Source of the DNA: Harmonia axyridis
Taxonomy: Eukaryota; Arthropoda; Insecta; Coleoptera; Coccinellidae
Length of the DNA: 64,000 nucleotides
Direction of reading: 5' to 3'
Assembly: GCF_914767665.1 (NCBI RefSeq)
Contig: NC_059504.1
Coordinates: 33,449,720-33,513,719, forward strand
Positions 24,018-34,185 of the stretch are shown piece after piece. The translations under genes and the position numbers were made by a program. The notes under the pieces were generated by a model. It did not search any database. It saw only the letters and a program-made list of their open reading frames with translations, and had not been told where the DNA came from. Each line of letters begins with the position of its first letter. Position 1 is the stretch's first letter.

Positions 24018-24060
24018 AAATCAACGATCGGCTTTAAGACTTTGACCAACTTATTTGAAA

Positions 24061-25380
24061 TTGAATGGAGAAGTTAACTGAAACGTGTGCACTCAACAAC
24101 AAACAACAACAACATATGTTTTGAGATACATATGTTAAAGTTTAAGTTTTTTTCTCGTATAACCTTCCCTTCACAAGATATTCAATTTGAATTGGCCATA
24201 GATATTCCAGTTTAAAGTTTTCACCATTTGATATGCTAATTTTGAATGCAAATATACTGGATGATAATTTTTCTGGAAGGATGCCTGCTTCCTTCCTCCA
24301 AAACTATATTTTGGTGAATGGCTCTTAGAAAAATGTAGGAAAAAACTTTGGTCCAGTACTACAATTTTTGGTTTGTTATAGTTTTGTCGTATCTGCTATC
24401 GATTTCGAGAAAAAATCTCTAGTAATCCTCAGGAAAATCCAAATTATTATAAAGATCCAGCTAGTAAGCTCTAATGAATGCATTAATTATCAGTTTTGGT
24501 ATTCATTTACCCAATCTGTTGCGAAGATTAATAAATATTTGATAAACTGTACGACACACTAAAAACAACCTGTATATTGAAATCAAAGCGTTTGTGGGCT
24601 CATATTCATGAAACTTTTTTCCTTCAAATTTATCCAAGTAATTTCTCATTTTCCTTCGTAACTCTTATTTGAGAACACCCAGTATAAGGTAAGAACAACC
24701 GAATTAGTAACAACAAAAATTATTTCGAGTAATTTGGTTCAAACTTAATTATCAAACTTCTTTTTATAACATTACAGATATGAAAAAAAGTTGTCGTCAA
24801 AATTTTTTTTTCGATTATCCCTCCCCAAGAAAAAAAAGATCTACGCTCTTGGTTCACAAGAGTCGAGAATTGAGAGAAATTAAGATGTCTAAAAACATGG
24901 TGAATGCACTCGTCAAATTTTGAATGCAATGACATTCGACCAAATTGAAAATATTAGTTTTAGTTCGTGGCGGCGCCGCAATGTCATACTTGTCATTTCC
25001 GTTGATTTTGATTGGATACATTAATTAAAACCCGATACTGACCAATCAAAAGCGATGTGTAATCGAGTATGACCGTGCAAAGTCGTGAAACAAAACACGA
25101 AACGTTTGCTGGAATGAATTCAAATATTTGTAATAGAGAGAGAGAGAGAGTTAATTTGTTGATAGCGCTACCTACAGTTGACATAACGAAGCTTAACTAA
25201 TATTCTCAAAATTGGCAAAACAAAAGCTAATCAGTTCATACACCTGGTTTTTAGACATCTTAAGAGAAATGTCAAATGTAAACGATGAATGCGCCATCTG
25301 AAACAGACCGCGATCTCTCGAAATCAAGTAGATATAAATCTGAAAAATCTCCCGTTTTGTCTGAAAGTTTTACAGGTATA
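24061..25380. other. Gene-free stretch with simple repeats and transposon ends
   Basis: Begins with a CAA-rich run near 24095. A (GA)n run lies at about 25131-25149. TTAAGATGTCTAAAAACATGGTG (24881) and CACCTGGTTTTTAGACATCTTAA (25241) are inverted copies of each other, and they resemble the sequence at the start of the THAP element. No supported coding region. Confidence 0.45.
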
Positions 25381-25387
25381 AGTAGAC

Positions 25388-25750
25388 ACACCAGGTTTTC
25401 TATGCATCTTAGTAATTTGTTTACGTTTCGTTTGCTGTCATTTTCATTTCAAACTAGAAGCTGAAACAAGACTTTGTTCGTTGAAGTAAGTAGAATTGCC
25501 ACACTTCGTATGAATTAATTCCAAGAAAGAAATATAATTCCAAATTTCAAGGTAGGTGAGTGTTTCAATCAAACAAGTTTCAGTATGATAAATAATGCAT
25601 ATTTTATTTTATCAGAATGCCGAAAATAAAGTTGTGTCACTGGATGTACCGATGAGACAAGTTTAAGACATCGTTTCCCTAAGAGAAATTTGGATATTTT
25701 CGATAACTGGCTTCAAATTATCAAAAAATTTGGCAAAAATTAAGTAGGAA
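25388..25750 (+). mobile_element. P-element-like (THAP transposon) 5' end, degenerate
   Basis: Begins with CACACCAGGTTTTCTATGCATCTTA, whose inverted form occurs at 18.59 kb and in a variant at 24.88 kb, so this is a repeated terminus. An apparent untranslated exon ending AAATTTCAAG meets a GTAGGTGAG donor (about 25552), and TTTTATCAG leads into the coding start at 25617. The matching far end was not found, so its extent is unknown. Confidence 0.5.
25617..25740 (+). pseudogene. THAP zinc-finger domain of a P-element-like transposase
   Basis: After ATG CCG AAA ATA AAG, one extra base shifts the frame. From 25633 the sequence reads CVTGCTDETSLRHRFPKRNL then DIFDNWLQIIKKF, which has the THAP pattern: paired Cys at the start, an RHRFPK block and a conserved Trp. 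THAP domains bind terminal DNA of P elements, and are also found in host factors. The second zinc-binding pair (Cys-x2-His) is not seen before a TAA at 25741. With a frameshift after codon 5 and no downstream catalytic domain, this is a remnant. Confidence 0.6.
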
Positions 25751-26950
25751 ACAAATTTTGGTCAAGAATTGGGGGACATGGATTTTATTCAGGTACGGCA
25801 GTACAAATATGGAAAGTTGACAAAACCTGGGCAGTATGTATCATTTTTATTTAGGCATTCTTAAAATTACCTTTTTTATATTATTCCGCGAATTTGTGGA
25901 AAAAAAACATTTCCCTCTATTTAAAATCGTTTTCAATGAAAAATTTAGAATTCATAATTTTAAACTGTAATGAACACAGTTCGCGGGAAAAAGTATGTGA
26001 AACCATTATACGGTGTTCCTTTCAATGGTGGTGCAAGCAGGTAAATGAAATTATGAATGGTACCGAAATACAAATTTTGTAAATTCCTTCAAACTTCTCC
26101 TTGTGAAAAATTTTTAGATCCCATCAAATTGAAGACGAAAAGAATCTTTGATACAATGAGAAAAAAAAAATTATTTAATGATTCATATTAATTTATTTGT
26201 TTATGTTAATTATTTGTTGGTGATACTTATTCATTGTCGACATTTATACATATATATATATATATTGTTTATTTGTTATATATTATTGTTGAAACTGATT
26301 TATTCATTTTTAATTACTGCCATTTCAATATATTTTTTTTATTTGAATTGCTCAATATCTGTATTGAGCAATTCAAATGGAGTGTGGTGCTGCGATAACC
26401 GAAAACCATTTGCTTTCAAATTCAAAACAAGTATAGGAAAATCACTCATTTCAAACTTCCCGCGTTTGTCGAGTTTGTTCGAGAACCAGACGCCAGGGGG
26501 AGCTATGTTACAAATAATTCGCTTTAGGGAGGGGAGTGTCCCATCTATGGTATCTGTAATATGTGCTTATCAGAACCATCGACGATCGAAAAAATTGATA
26601 ATATATCGGACTTGGTTGAAATTTACTCAAAAAGCTCATGCCCTTCGTTGAATTATGAGTTATTCAAATATAACTTAGTATATTCCAACTTACCATCTTA
26701 TGACTATCGAGGATAAGTGTATGTCTGGCCAAATTTAAAGGCTTCTTCGAGAAGGAATCGGTCAAACCTGAAAGATTAGATAATTTGTGAACTATTTCAA
26801 ACTATGGAAGGCGATATCAGTCGAGAATAAAGTTAGCTGAGACAGATTGATATTATTCTTTATAAGATATAAAATATTAAAATAAAAACCATAATTGTTC
26901 ATATGGTAAATGAAAAAACACATAATATGAAGATTCAACCTAAAAGCTAA
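25744..26950. other. Gene-free stretch with an AT run and a perfect hairpin
   Basis: No coding region supported. A (TA)n run lies at about 26249-26266. The 157-codon ORF over 26178-26651 is a low-complexity, hydrophobic reading with no motif. Most of this is likely old transposon. Confidence 0.4.
26341..26378. repeat. Perfect 17-bp hairpin with a 4-base loop
   Basis: ATTTGAATTGCTCAATA (26341-26357), loop TCTG, then its exact inverse (26362-26378). It could be a terminator-like or transposon stem. No coding or poly-T context shows a function. Confidence 0.75.
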
Positions 26951-27480
26951 TGAAATACAAGGTGTCCCAAAAGAAAGTTATATTTGTTTAGCTTACTGCA
27001 TGAGCCAGGCGCTTGGAATTTAGAAGCTTTGGAGCGTTTCTAGGGAGTAAATCGCGCATTGTGTGAACACGAATTTTACAAAAATGGTAATGAATAAAAA
27101 GTTTGGGAAGACCGGTTCAACACTAAATGAACCCGAGCGCCCAAGGTTATTGTTAACGAAAAAGAACTTGAAACGGGTTAATCAGTCTGTACATGATGAT
27201 CTCGACCTATCTATTCGGAAGCATACTACGTGAACAACAGAACTTTTCTTGCTATAACCACAAAATATGTATCCAGCAGGATGGAACGAATTCACACAGG
27301 TCCAATGTTTATCTGCCATGTGAAATTTTTTCAGACATTTTAATCTTCAGCACATTAATTGAGCCATCGCAGTCCTGATTCGACACCTATGTACTTTTAC
27401 CTGTGGAATTTCCTTGAGGGGGGACATTTGGACGACAGTATATTCAAGAAATAATTTTGCTAATAGTGTCTTTTTAATAA
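26950..27480 (+). pseudogene. IS630/Tc1-like transposase remnant
   Basis: The block opens with AAGGTGTCCCAAAAGAAAG, a common Tc1-like terminus in insects. Degenerate frames then read KFGKTGSTLNEPERPR (a helix-turn-helix linker), RVNQSVHDDL, then IQQDGTNSHRSNVYL with a diverged second-Asp motif (QQDGA-H in relatives), and YLWNFLEGGHLDD near 27400, where relatives read FFLWGYLKSKVF. Stops and frameshifts occur throughout. This is a related family to the HTH ORF at 32.5 kb, inferred from the DUF4817-like layout. Confidence 0.6.
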
Positions 27481-27591
27481 TTAAGGAACATTTTTTCGAC
27501 AAACGGTCAATTTTTATTTAATTAATTCGGTTCTTACTTAATGGAAATTCATTATTTGATGTAATTGATGCAAAGTCATTTTGACTTGATG

Positions 27592-27706
27592 AACATAAAT
27601 AAAAGCACTTTTAAATTTCCATTTTTCAACAATTGTTTCGCCGTCTACGCGGAAACAATTGTCGAATAAAAATCTGTGGAATTAAAAAGTGCTTATATTT
27701 ATTTTT
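27592..27706. repeat. Imperfect hairpin of about 115 bp
   Basis: ACATAAATAAAAGCACTTTT ... ACAATTGTTTCGCC pairs with GCGGAAACAATTGT ... AAAAGTGCTTATATTTATTTTT across a short GTCTA loop. The arms are about 50 bp with a few mismatches. The most likely source is a small foldback MITE. A precursor-miRNA shape cannot be excluded. Confidence 0.65.
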
Positions 27707-28263
27707 ATCAAAGGAAATTCATTATAGATCAAATGATGAAGCAAGGTAATTTTAACTTATCCCTAAATAATTTTTTTGATCTGAATTTACATAATAACTT
27801 TCCACCTTGTATTTCCGATATTCTAATGAAAGGTTATGAGAGTAGTAAAATCAGATGAATAAATTTTTGTTATTACATTGAAATTGAGAAGACAAGTGAA
27901 TAGAATATAAAAACAGTTGGAAGAATCAAATGCAAGATTTTGCCCGACTTCTCTTCAAATAAGGTTTGCAGATTTTGTAGACCTCAGGTGATCTATAGGT
28001 TCTATTTTTTCTAGTTTTTTGTTTTTTCAGCAGATATTCTGTTTCAGTGTAGAGTTTCTTCAAGAAAAAAGTTGAATGGTCTATTGAAATAGTAAAAAGT
28101 GAACAGTTGTTTGTTTCCATTTTTCTTGAAATCGTAATTAATTTCAAATCTCTTTTCTTTTTATCTGCTGACTCAATGTCAAATTACTCGAAAAATTTGT
28201 AGATATAAATATTGCGCAATAATATGGCCAAGGAAACCACGAAAAAGATAGTTTCAATAAACT
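27707..28263. other. Region downstream of the TTLL stop, no gene seen
   Basis: On the minus strand this is 3' flank and probable 3' UTR of the TTLL gene. No canonical AATAAA was placed with confidence just after the stop. Short ORFs have no motif. Confidence 0.45.
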
Positions 28264-28399
28264 TTATATACTTGCGCTGATTTTAGCGGCATTGGCTCCC
28301 CTGGATTTTGTCTTCTTAGGTGTTTTCTTCTTCCGCTTCTTTGATATATCAGTCCTCGAATATCGGTTTTGTTTTTGGAGATCTTCGGACTTATCTTCT
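28264..28399 (-). CDS. TTLL2-like: TTLL gene, terminal coding exon
   Basis: Follows a 50-bp intron (28449-28400, GTGAGC ... TTTGCAG). The first base completes a Gly codon, then 44 codons lead to a TAA at 28264-28266. The peptide EDKSEDLQKQNRYSRTD then SKKRKKKTPKKTKSRG is a charged, strongly basic tail, unlike the catalytic domain. Such tails can bind acidic tubulin tails, but no function can be assigned here. A weak alternative donor (AA then GTATAT) near the stop could extend the protein in another isoform. Confidence 0.8.
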
Positions 28400-28449
28400 C
28401 TGCAAAGCATTTTGTTATTTCGCAATTATTTGGAAAAAATACTGCTCAC

Positions 28450-28607
28450 CCTTCTGAACCTTGGTCTGTGCCCAGCCATAAATCAAAAGAGCCAAGTCCA
28501 GTGTTATGTATGGGCAAACCCAGGAGATCAAACATATCATGTAACATCGGTTTCTTCACGGCTCTATCTGCATCGCAATCGTTGCTCAAAGCCGGACTGA
28601 GATTGAC
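28450..28607 (-). CDS. TTLL2-like: TTLL gene, penultimate exon (end of the ATP-grasp domain)
   Basis: The acceptor is TTTCATATCAG before 28607 and the donor is GG then GTGAGC after 28450. The 158-nt exon encodes 52 residues starting VNLSPALSNDCDADRAVKKP then MLHDMFDLLGL. It joins in phase 0 to the exon at 59964-60166, completing the TTLL motif PWLLEV-NLSPAL, in which the Glu and Asn bind ATP-Mg in this ATP-grasp family. TTLL enzymes add glutamate, glycine or tyrosine to tubulin tails. The C-terminal part of the domain (DC-x-VK-x-LHD) is closest by recall to TTLL2. ORFs on the opposite strand here are shadows. Confidence 0.9.
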
Positions 28608-28948
28608 CTGATATGAAATCAGAGAAATATGTTGAGTATCCTATGATTTAACTAGTTCTGAAAAATAATTAGGAAAGCACTGACGCGAATTCCGCGCTTC
28701 GAGACGACATAATTACTAGCGCAGCTAGGGGGGCTTTCTTGGATTTATGAAAAAATAATTTCACAGAAATTCTTAGAAAACTGGGTTTATAAGAAATTCA
28801 ATTCAATTTGGCAACTGAGAGAAAAATCTCGAACGTTGCAGGTTTTCCGTCATTTTCTAATTTTCTTTTCAGAGTTCTCCACCTTTTCTGAATTGAGCAC
28901 TGAAATATACTTTAATATGACCAGAAATCGTAACTTCGAACCATAAGA

Positions 28949-29320
28949 GTTAGAAGGTCGGTCAAATGGAGAAAAAGTTGCATTCATAGGAGCATTGTCA
29001 AGCGGTTCAAACAATTCGAGATTATCAGGGCCGGTTATTGAGATATCATATAAAAAGTAAATTCTGTCATTTTGATTTTTCTTTTTTCCCCACTTTATTT
29101 CAAATATTATCAAAAAATGTTTCAGGAATTTTTTATTCGACAGTAAATTATCCTCAATTTGACGTAATCAGATTTCGTATCCAACGTTTCGTATCCACCC
29201 TCAACCACATTATTTTCAATACGGACCTGCATATTTTATGACACTTTTCGAAATAACTTTTAACGCTAAATTCAACGATATATCATACGATGTCATTCAA
29301 AGTTGATTTTCCGGTGATTT
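28949..29320. repeat. Second copy of the dispersed repeat at 2437-2812
   Basis: Same order of landmarks as the first copy (GTTAGAAGGTCGGTC, CAGGGCCGGTTATTGAGATATC, TTTTTTATTCGACAGTAAATTATC). Its last 110 bp is one arm of the palindrome at 29.2-31.2 kb. Confidence 0.7.
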
Positions 29321-29816
29321 TGACCCTTATCCAAATTTCTTTGGGTCGGATCTGTATAACACTAAGGTAGGGTAGGGCGGGACTAGTTGGGCATAGGGGC
29401 AAGTTGGGAAATCGAAATATCTCGCAAACTATTCACCATACGCATAGGCATCGTATGGCGGAAAGAAGAAGTCGCGGGAGGGGTAATCACCACGCGATCA
29501 CTAGTGGCGGCTGGACGAACGAGTGAAGCGCCCGTGCGTTTTGTTTATTTTGTGCCCAAAAAGTAAAAACGTTGTCTATCGCAAGTTTTCGTCTATATTA
29601 ATCAATTGTTGTCTGTTTTCAATCAGGTAAGTGTTAATCTTCCATATAATTATTATACTTTTGATATGTAGAGAGAGGTTCTGGGTAATTCTTACGATTT
29701 TTTTATAACCTCACTTTTGTTTTAAAATTCCGGATTGGGGTTAGTTGAGCTATAGTTGCTCAACTTACCCCACGACTCAAACAAGTAAAGTAATGAATGT
29801 TTTATTTTTTGTTAGG

Positions 29817-30030
29817 ATGCGGACTTACAAGAGGAAGACTCCAGTCAAGTGATGAAAGTGATGATAATGATTATTCCTTTCTGATTTGTTGCGAAGGCTA
29901 TGCTGAAAGTTTACCAGGAGAAAATTGGACCCAGTGTCAAGCTTGCAGGGAATGGGCACATACAAAATGTGTTCCAGGTGCTGGTCTTACTTTCGTTTGT
30001 GTCAATTGCAACAGTGACAATGACGATTAA
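29817..30030 (+). pseudogene. Pogo/jerky-like transposase: N-terminal codons fused to C-terminal PHD-like finger
   Basis: The acceptor TTTTTGTTAG precedes ATG (29817), which opens MRTYKRKTPVK, a typical start of pogo/CENP-B-like transposases, and hits a stop after 11 codons. In another frame the sequence directly downstream reads DESDDNDYSFLICCEGYAES, then QCQACREWAHTKCVPG and FVCVNC before TAA: a C-terminal PHD-like zinc finger known from this transposase group. An internal deletion has joined the first codons to the last ones out of frame. DNA-binding and DDE domains are gone, so no active enzyme can be made. Confidence 0.75.
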
Positions 30031-30106
30031 GTTGCTAAGATCTTATTAATATATATTTTTTAAGATATTCAAGTCTGATTTTAAACAAAAAGACTGAATC
30101 TAATCC

Positions 30107-30357
30107 TGAAGTTAATCTTAAGATACGTTGATGTTTTGTTTATTCTATTTTTAGTTAATTATCCAAAGAAATTACGTTAAGTTTTGTTTTTCTGTCACTA
30201 AGAATATATAAATTTAATTTCATTGATGACCATTAAGTTTCAAAGTTCTATTGCTGAAGTTTATCTTAAGATACGTTAATGTTTTGTTGATTCTAGTTTT
30301 GGTTAATTAGTCAAAGAAAATTACTTTAAGTTTTGTTGTTCTGTCACTAAAATACTA
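30107..30357. repeat. Diverged tandem duplication in the 3' part of the pogo derivative
   Basis: CTTAAGATACGTTGATGTTTTGTTTATTC ... TTCTGTCACTAAGAATA (from about 30117) repeats as CTTAAGATACGTTAATGTTTTG ... TTCTGTCACTAAAATAC (from about 30264), about 147 bp apart, with scattered differences. Confidence 0.7.
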
Positions 30358-31444
30358 TAAATAAAGAACTGATCGTCAAACACATATTTTACTTCTCTAG
30401 TCAACATTGCACCCATGCTTTGGTAAGACATTCTTAGTGCTCAACTTGCCCCATACCCTTGCTCAACTTACCTCACCTATGGGGTACATTGAGCATACTT
30501 GACTTTCTGCATTTAAACAGCGGTAACTCTTAAATTCGACTTGTTACAAAAAATATACTAAGGACACTTTTGCTAAGGGATAAATTACTAATCCATCAAG
30601 CCACATAACGACTCATTGAGCCTTTTTATTGAGGAGCTACATCCGCTCAAATAAAAAAAAAAAATTGCTCAACTAGCCCCGCCCTACCCTACTTTTAGTT
30701 TAATTAACAACATGCAATACATTTCGATAAGAAAATCAACTAACTCATCTTGAACTGAATGGAACATATCAGAATCAAAGCAAGAAACAAGTAAAAATTA
30801 TTTACATATTTCAGTTCCGAATAATCATTTGATTTTCTTTGATTAAATGAAAGTTCCGTTTAATAAGTATGAAGTGAAATATGTAAATAATTTTTACTTG
30901 TTTCTTGCTTTGATTCTAATATGTTCCATTCAGTTCAAGATGAGTTAGTTGATTTTCTTATCGAAATGTATTGCATGTTAATAATTAAATTAAAAATACC
31001 TAAATGTTATACAGATCTGACCCAAAGAAATTTGGATAAGGGTCAAAATCACCTGAAAATCAAATTTTAATGACATCGTATGATATATCGTTGAATTCAG
31101 CGTTAAAAGTTATTTCGAAAAGTGTCATAAAATATGCAGGTCCGTATTGAAAACCTGCCACCCTGTATAACTGACCACACTCAATTGAATATTGATCAGA
31201 AATGACGTAGCACACCCTGAATCTCGCTTATGCTCTGAAATCGAGGTATATGTCATAAGGCAAAATGATTATCCTTGTGTCATCTACACGACTATAAATA
31301 TGTTTGTCCATTTTATAATCAAACATCCTGTATAGTGCAATGGTGCAAATAATGAATGAATGCTCAAAAGTTCCTGACTATTTATTTTTCAATTTTTGTA
31401 TGTGATGATACGTTATCAGCACGAAATTTTGCAAAAGGCTTTAT

Positions 31445-33470
31445 ACAGGGTGTTTCAAGTTCGACGGCCATTAGACGTTTCTGGAGAACGGGGCCGATTT
31501 GAAATTTGAAAAATCGGAATATGACATTGTTCATGATGCCCTATTCAGCTAAAATATTTTCGAAGTTCCGGCACTTCCGGTTATACAAGAATTGAAAAAA
31601 AAATCTCAAAAAAAACTTTTTTCAAATATTGTGCCAAAAATTGTGAACAAAATTTGATCACAACTTTCGATTTTCAAATTAGAACCCTATTTTTTGAGAT
31701 TTCGTTGGATTCTACGATAAAAAATAAGGGTAGTATCCAAACATGATTATGCTCCCAAATTCAATAATTCAAGAGTTATTCAAGATTGTATGAATTTATG
31801 TTATACGTAGGGTCAAATTCATTCATCTGTTTCTAGACAGACTAGCAATAATATTCTATGACCATAGAAATTTGAATATCTAATTACTTTACATGTGACA
31901 GGTGTTTTCATTATCGAAGCTACACTAATTTGATTTCACGAATTGAGTTTCCGATATTCAAATAACAAAATTCCGGATATACTTTTCTCTAATTATGTGG
32001 CAAATCAGTTCATTCCGGCACATCTGTGGAACAAAATAGACTGGAACGGATTTATCTATTATCTGTCAAATTTGTGATACAGAGAACTGCTCTGCCAACC
32101 AACATTTTTCAATACAAAAATCACTAATAGATATTTATGGAAATTTCCGTTAATTTCAATAAAAAGGCAGTGAATTCGGGAAAATAATGTTTAAAACTCG
32201 TACAGAAGGCTTATTCTACCACTCGTTCATTTTGAACTCTTGGAAGAATATCAATAACTTCTGCACTTATATTATAAATATCTAATTCCATATTCACGAT
32301 GAATGCAATAGAATTATTGGTAGAACTCTTCGAATTTCAAATCAGAAATTTCCTCATCTTCTTGAAAGGATGTTTCATACTTTATGAATCTCCATCAAAC
32401 CTAGAAGAAAAAAACCTGTACCTACCAAATGACTAAATGAGATAAAATCATGCAGGACTCCTGTGTGCCATTTCTATTCATATAAAAAACGGTATAATAC
32501 ATTTTATGAATTCAGAAAAAATTCAGCGTGGTGTGAAAAGGGAATGACAGAATGTTTGAAACATACTTCCGAAATATCTTCTTGTCAATTGGTGTTAAAT
32601 GTGGATATTTCTGATTGAATGCTCGACAAGTTCTCGAAACAATTCTATTGCATTCACCGTGGATATGCAATAGATCCAGAATTTCATTATTTGAATAACG
32701 GGGATTCATATTGTGAAATCATAATTTACTAGCTTCAATAATGAGCACACCTGTCACTTTGAAATAATTGCATATTTTAAGTTCTATGATCATAGAATAC
32801 TGATTTGAAACGCACTTTAGAAATAGATTGAATGAAATTGACCCTACGTATAACATAAATCATAAAATCTCGAATAACTCTCGAATTATTGAATTTGAGA
32901 ACATAATCATGTTTGGACACTACCCTTATTTTTCACCGTAGAATCCAACGAAATCACAAAAAAATTAGGTTCTAATTTGAAAATCGAAAGTTATGATCAA
33001 ATTTTGTTCCCAATTTTTGGCACAATATTTGAAACAACCTGTGATGATATTTTTCAAATTCAAGATATGCACGATATTCCTACATCGTTCTAGTTTGAGA
33101 AAATTAATTGAGTATACGCATAGGATATTCACAGTCAAAATAATTCACGTAAGTGTGACTGAGGAAATTCTCTCTTTTTTACGGTTTTTTCTTAATATTT
33201 TGAAATCTATGAGGACTAACGCAATAATATTAAAAAAGTGTAATTGAAAATGGAAATCTTGATAATATCTAACACATGAAATGAAAAAAAATATTTTTTT
33301 TTGAACATTTTTTTTTCAATTCTCGTATAACCGAAAAAGTTCCGGAGCTTCGAAAATATTTTAGCTGAATAGAGCATCATGAACTATGTCATATTCCGAA
33401 TTTTCAGATTTCAAATCGGCCCCGTTCTCCAGAAACGTCTAATAGGCCGTCGAACTTGAAACATCCTGTA
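31445..33470 (-). mobile_element. Inverted-repeat DNA transposon, copy 1 (HTH-only remnant)
   Basis: The ends ACAGGGTGTTTCAAGTTCGACGG and, inverted at the right, CCGTCGAACTTGAAACATCCTGT lead into long inverted arms of about 520 bp that continue past CGTTTCTGGAGAACGGGGCCG and the GACCCTACGTATAAC block. The right arm keeps about 290 bp (33040-33330) that the left arm has lost. The internal minus-strand ORF holds a helix-turn-helix only. A second copy at 60.2 kb has the longer left arm. The DUF4817-like HTH suggests a Tc1/IS630-type family, but the catalytic domain is absent from both copies. Confidence 0.7.
32512..32709 (-). CDS. DUF4817-like helix-turn-helix protein fragment
   Basis: 65 codons: MNPRYSNNEILDLLHIHGEC then RTCRAFNQKYPHLTPIDKK. 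The spacing YS..EI.DL...HG.......CR.F...YP...P resembles the DUF4817 HTH domain found at the N-terminus of insect IS630/Tc1-type transposases. The second copy (61515-61712) keeps the same length and start with several substitutions, so the ORF is shared by the family. It is truncated compared with a full transposase; a downstream exon was not found. Confidence 0.5.
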   Translation of the reverse strand: MNPRYSNNEILDLLHIHGECNRIVSRTCRAFNQKYPHLTPIDKKIFRKYVSNILSFPFHTTLNFF

Positions 33471-33681
33471 TAGGTACTCGCTTTGCTCGCCGAAGTGGCT
33501 CCGCTCCTTGGACCCCGTCACTATGCCGGTAGATCCTTCACTGGGTATCCGATAAGAAAATGAAAGAATTCTTTCGGAAACCTTGTATCGTTAGCTGATT
33601 TTAGACGATTCACTTGGTATACCATGCTGATTCTAAGGGGTCCATGCCATTTTTTTCCTAGAACATACCGTTTCGCCCGTG
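33471..33681. other. Short gap between two transposons
   Basis: Contains TACTCGCTTTGCTCGCCGAAGTGGCTCCGCTCC, a GC-richer snippet, and ends with GTTTCGCCCGTG at the foldback boundary. No gene seen. Confidence 0.4.
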
Positions 33682-34185
33682 CCCGTTAAGCTAACAGAAC
33701 CACTTTCGAATTTTCGATTTTTTTTTTGGCCATAATTTTAGGCTCATTTTAGTCTAATTTATTACCCTATTCAAAAATTTTTTGCTCCTGAATTGTCGGA
33801 GAAATTGCGGGTTCTGCTAGCTTAACGTTAAGCTAACAGAATCACCAAGCTAATCGATATCTTATTGAAAATCTGAATACACCATAATTTTAGGCTCTTC
33901 TTAGGCTCACGTTTGAACCCATTACTAAATTTCTGAATTCACTTTTTTTTTTTGAAACCCTGGGTTCTGCTAGCTTAACGGTTAAGCTATCAGAACCCAT
34001 TCGTAAATAAACTCCTCAGAATAATTTGAATAACATAATAATTTTAGGCTCTATTCAAACTAATTAATTACCCTATTCCGGAATTTTTTGCTCCTCAGAT
34101 AACCGAGAACTCATGAGTACTTCAACTGCATTCATCCCATTCCGTCAGTACGTGAAAACAGCAAATCTCATATGAATATGAAAAT

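Larger units (their letters stand above)
19015..24060 (-). mobile_element. Decayed CR1/Jockey-group LINE, split by another LINE
   Basis: Reading on the minus strand: ORF1 (24.0-23.4 kb), an AP endonuclease (23.2-22.5 kb), reverse transcriptase (22.4-21.4 kb), a foreign insertion, then the rest of the RT (20.2-19.3 kb) and a tail of repeated TAAAA-like units at about 19015-19055. The RT reading joins exactly when 20210-21413 is removed (NFG then YVVTCITGA). Many frameshifts make the copy inactive. Confidence 0.8.
29365..30695 (+). mobile_element. Pogo-like (Tc1/mariner superfamily) deletion derivative, 1331 bp
   Basis: Ends AGGTAGGGTAGGGCGGGACTA and, inverted on the right, AAAGTAGGGTAGGGCGGGGCT, flanked by TA at 29363-29364 and 30696-30697. 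This is the TA duplication of the superfamily. Inside are an untranslated exon with a clean donor (AATCAG then GTAAGT at 29627), a short fused ORF, a duplicated 3' region and AATAAA near 30361. The central transposase is deleted. Confidence 0.8.
29213..31152. repeat. Large foldback palindrome interrupted by a pogo-like insertion
   Basis: The left arm (29213-29362, resumed at 30698 to about 30815) is the inverse of about 30870-31152: TTTTCAATACGGACCTGCAT, GACCCTTATCCAAATTTCTT and CTGTATAACA appear in inverse order on the other side. The arms total about 270 bp with a loop near 30815-30870. Removing 29365-30697 makes the left arm continuous. It is a hairpin-type MITE of an unnamed family. Confidence 0.75.

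Noticed and set aside
26178..26651. 157-codon ORF
   Set aside because: It is driven by AT-rich low-complexity sequence (YIYIYILFICYILL) and crosses a perfect hairpin; no motif.
28292..28611. Plus-strand ORFs of 102 and 80 codons
   Set aside because: They are antisense shadows of the two TTLL terminal exons, whose minus-strand protein and splice sites fit a known family.
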